Source: Archilochus colubris
Taxonomy: Eukaryota; Chordata; Aves; Apodiformes; Trochilidae
Direction: 5' to 3'
DNA length: 64,000 nt
Assembly: GCA_023079485.1 (NCBI GenBank)
Contig: CM041115.1
Span: 29,936,826 to 30,000,825, forward strand
Below the pieces are notes generated by a model. That model saw only the letters and a list, made by a program, of their open reading frames with translations, ran no database searches and was not told where the DNA came from. Positions 63,323-64,000 of the stretch are shown here, piece by piece (the stretch's first letter is position 1; each line of letters opens with the position of its first letter). A program made the translations under genes and the position numbers.

Positions 63323-63423
63323 TGAGCTACTGCTTTAGAGATTTTGCTGACCTGCTTGCTTTAACTCCTTCACTGAAGGTCAGGAAATTCAGGTGAGAAG
63401 GCAGTCCACTTTCCCTCTCGCTT

Positions 63424-63473
63424 AAATAATTTTATCAATAACTTGGCAAAATAATTTTATCAATAACTTGGTA
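63424..63473. repeat. 25-bp tandem duplication
   Basis: AAATAATTTTATCAATAACT occurs at 63424 and again 25 bp later at 63449, followed by TTGG in both. Confidence 0.95.
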
Positions 63474-64000
63474 TGGACTGACCAGATGCTTACAGCTGTT
63501 GCAGGAAAGTGGTGCAATTTTACACCAGAAACTGCTGGATTATGTTCTCTGATAATCTGTTGTGGCTGAAAATCTCATTAACCCAATTCGTTAAAGTCAT
63601 GTTGATGCACTTAACTGAAGAGTGAGTAATTTAAATAAAACAGCCTCTTGCATTATATGTAAATAATTATACACCAGTGATACGGTTATCTTTTGTTTTC
63701 AGATCTTAAGTTTCAGGCTCATTTGTTTCTGGTTTAAGGCTTTTAGACTTAAAAATATGAAACACTGGAGTTGTTCTAGCTTATGTAGAACTGGTAATTC
63801 ATGTGGGTAGGTTTGGAATTTCTCAAATAAATGACATGCTTTTGACTATTCAGTTAGCTGCATGCAAATAGTCTGATCCCAAAATAGGCCCTGAGCATAA
63901 ATGTTGTACTTCTGAATCATAACTCAACATTGCTACTGAGTACTATTTCACAGGGTACAAGACTGTAATTACCAGCCAGCTGCAGACTGAACTCGTAACA

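Larger units (their letters stand above)
61790..64000 (+). other. ZNF367: ZNF367 3' UTR and downstream flank
   Basis: Candidate poly(A) signals AATAAA lie at 62711, 63014, 63634 and 63826. The UTR therefore spans at least about 0.9 kb and may reach the end of the window. It contains a 115-bp tandem duplication and T/G-rich repeats. No other gene is recognised. Confidence 0.55.

Overview
The window is vertebrate nuclear DNA from a bird. The evidence is compact intron-rich genes, several pieces of the avian CR1 LINE (one still carrying the ATTCTATG-type 3' repeat), a solo LTR of an endogenous retrovirus class common in birds, and GC-rich CpG-island promoters. Three orthologues of human 9q22.32 genes are present, with human order and orientation kept: CDC14B (+), HABP4 (-), ZNF367 (+). 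Human 9q corresponds largely to the avian Z chromosome, so a Z-linked location is likely (inference).

Layout. 1-425: CR1 fragment. 1489-17500: the 3' part of CDC14B, nine coding exons giving about 327 C-terminal residues including the whole catalytic phosphatase domain; the 5' exons lie outside the window. 17501 to about 23700: CDC14B 3' UTR and the tail-to-tail gap. 27402-50409: complete HABP4 on the minus strand, eight coding exons, 376 or 377 residues. About 49650-51050: HABP4 CpG island and promoter with five CCAAT boxes. 51050-56270: gene-free DNA with an intact 787-bp solo LTR (54038-54824, 5-bp target duplication). About 56330-57950: CpG island and promoter of ZNF367 with two E2F-type sites next to two ATTGG boxes. 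57354-61789: complete ZNF367, five coding exons, 336 residues. 61790 to the end: ZNF367 3' UTR, holding a 115-bp tandem duplication, and flanking DNA.

The genes are not an operon but share themes. CDC14B is a dual-specificity phosphatase acting on CDK-phosphorylated sites. HABP4 is an RG-rich RNA- and ribosome-binding protein of the SERBP1 family. ZNF367 is a C2H2 zinc-finger factor whose promoter looks G1/S-regulated. HABP4 and ZNF367 lie head to head about 6.9 kb apart; CDC14B and HABP4 are convergent.

I found no new genetic system. The most notable features are cis-regulatory or structural: a HABP4 splice acceptor made entirely of a (TG)n microsatellite, another next to an 18-T run, a tandem acceptor at the last HABP4 exon, the ZNF367 E2F/CCAAT cluster, and a short CDC14B C-terminal exon. 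Exon borders come from reading frame, GT/AG signals and remembered similarity to the human proteins; no alignment was run.
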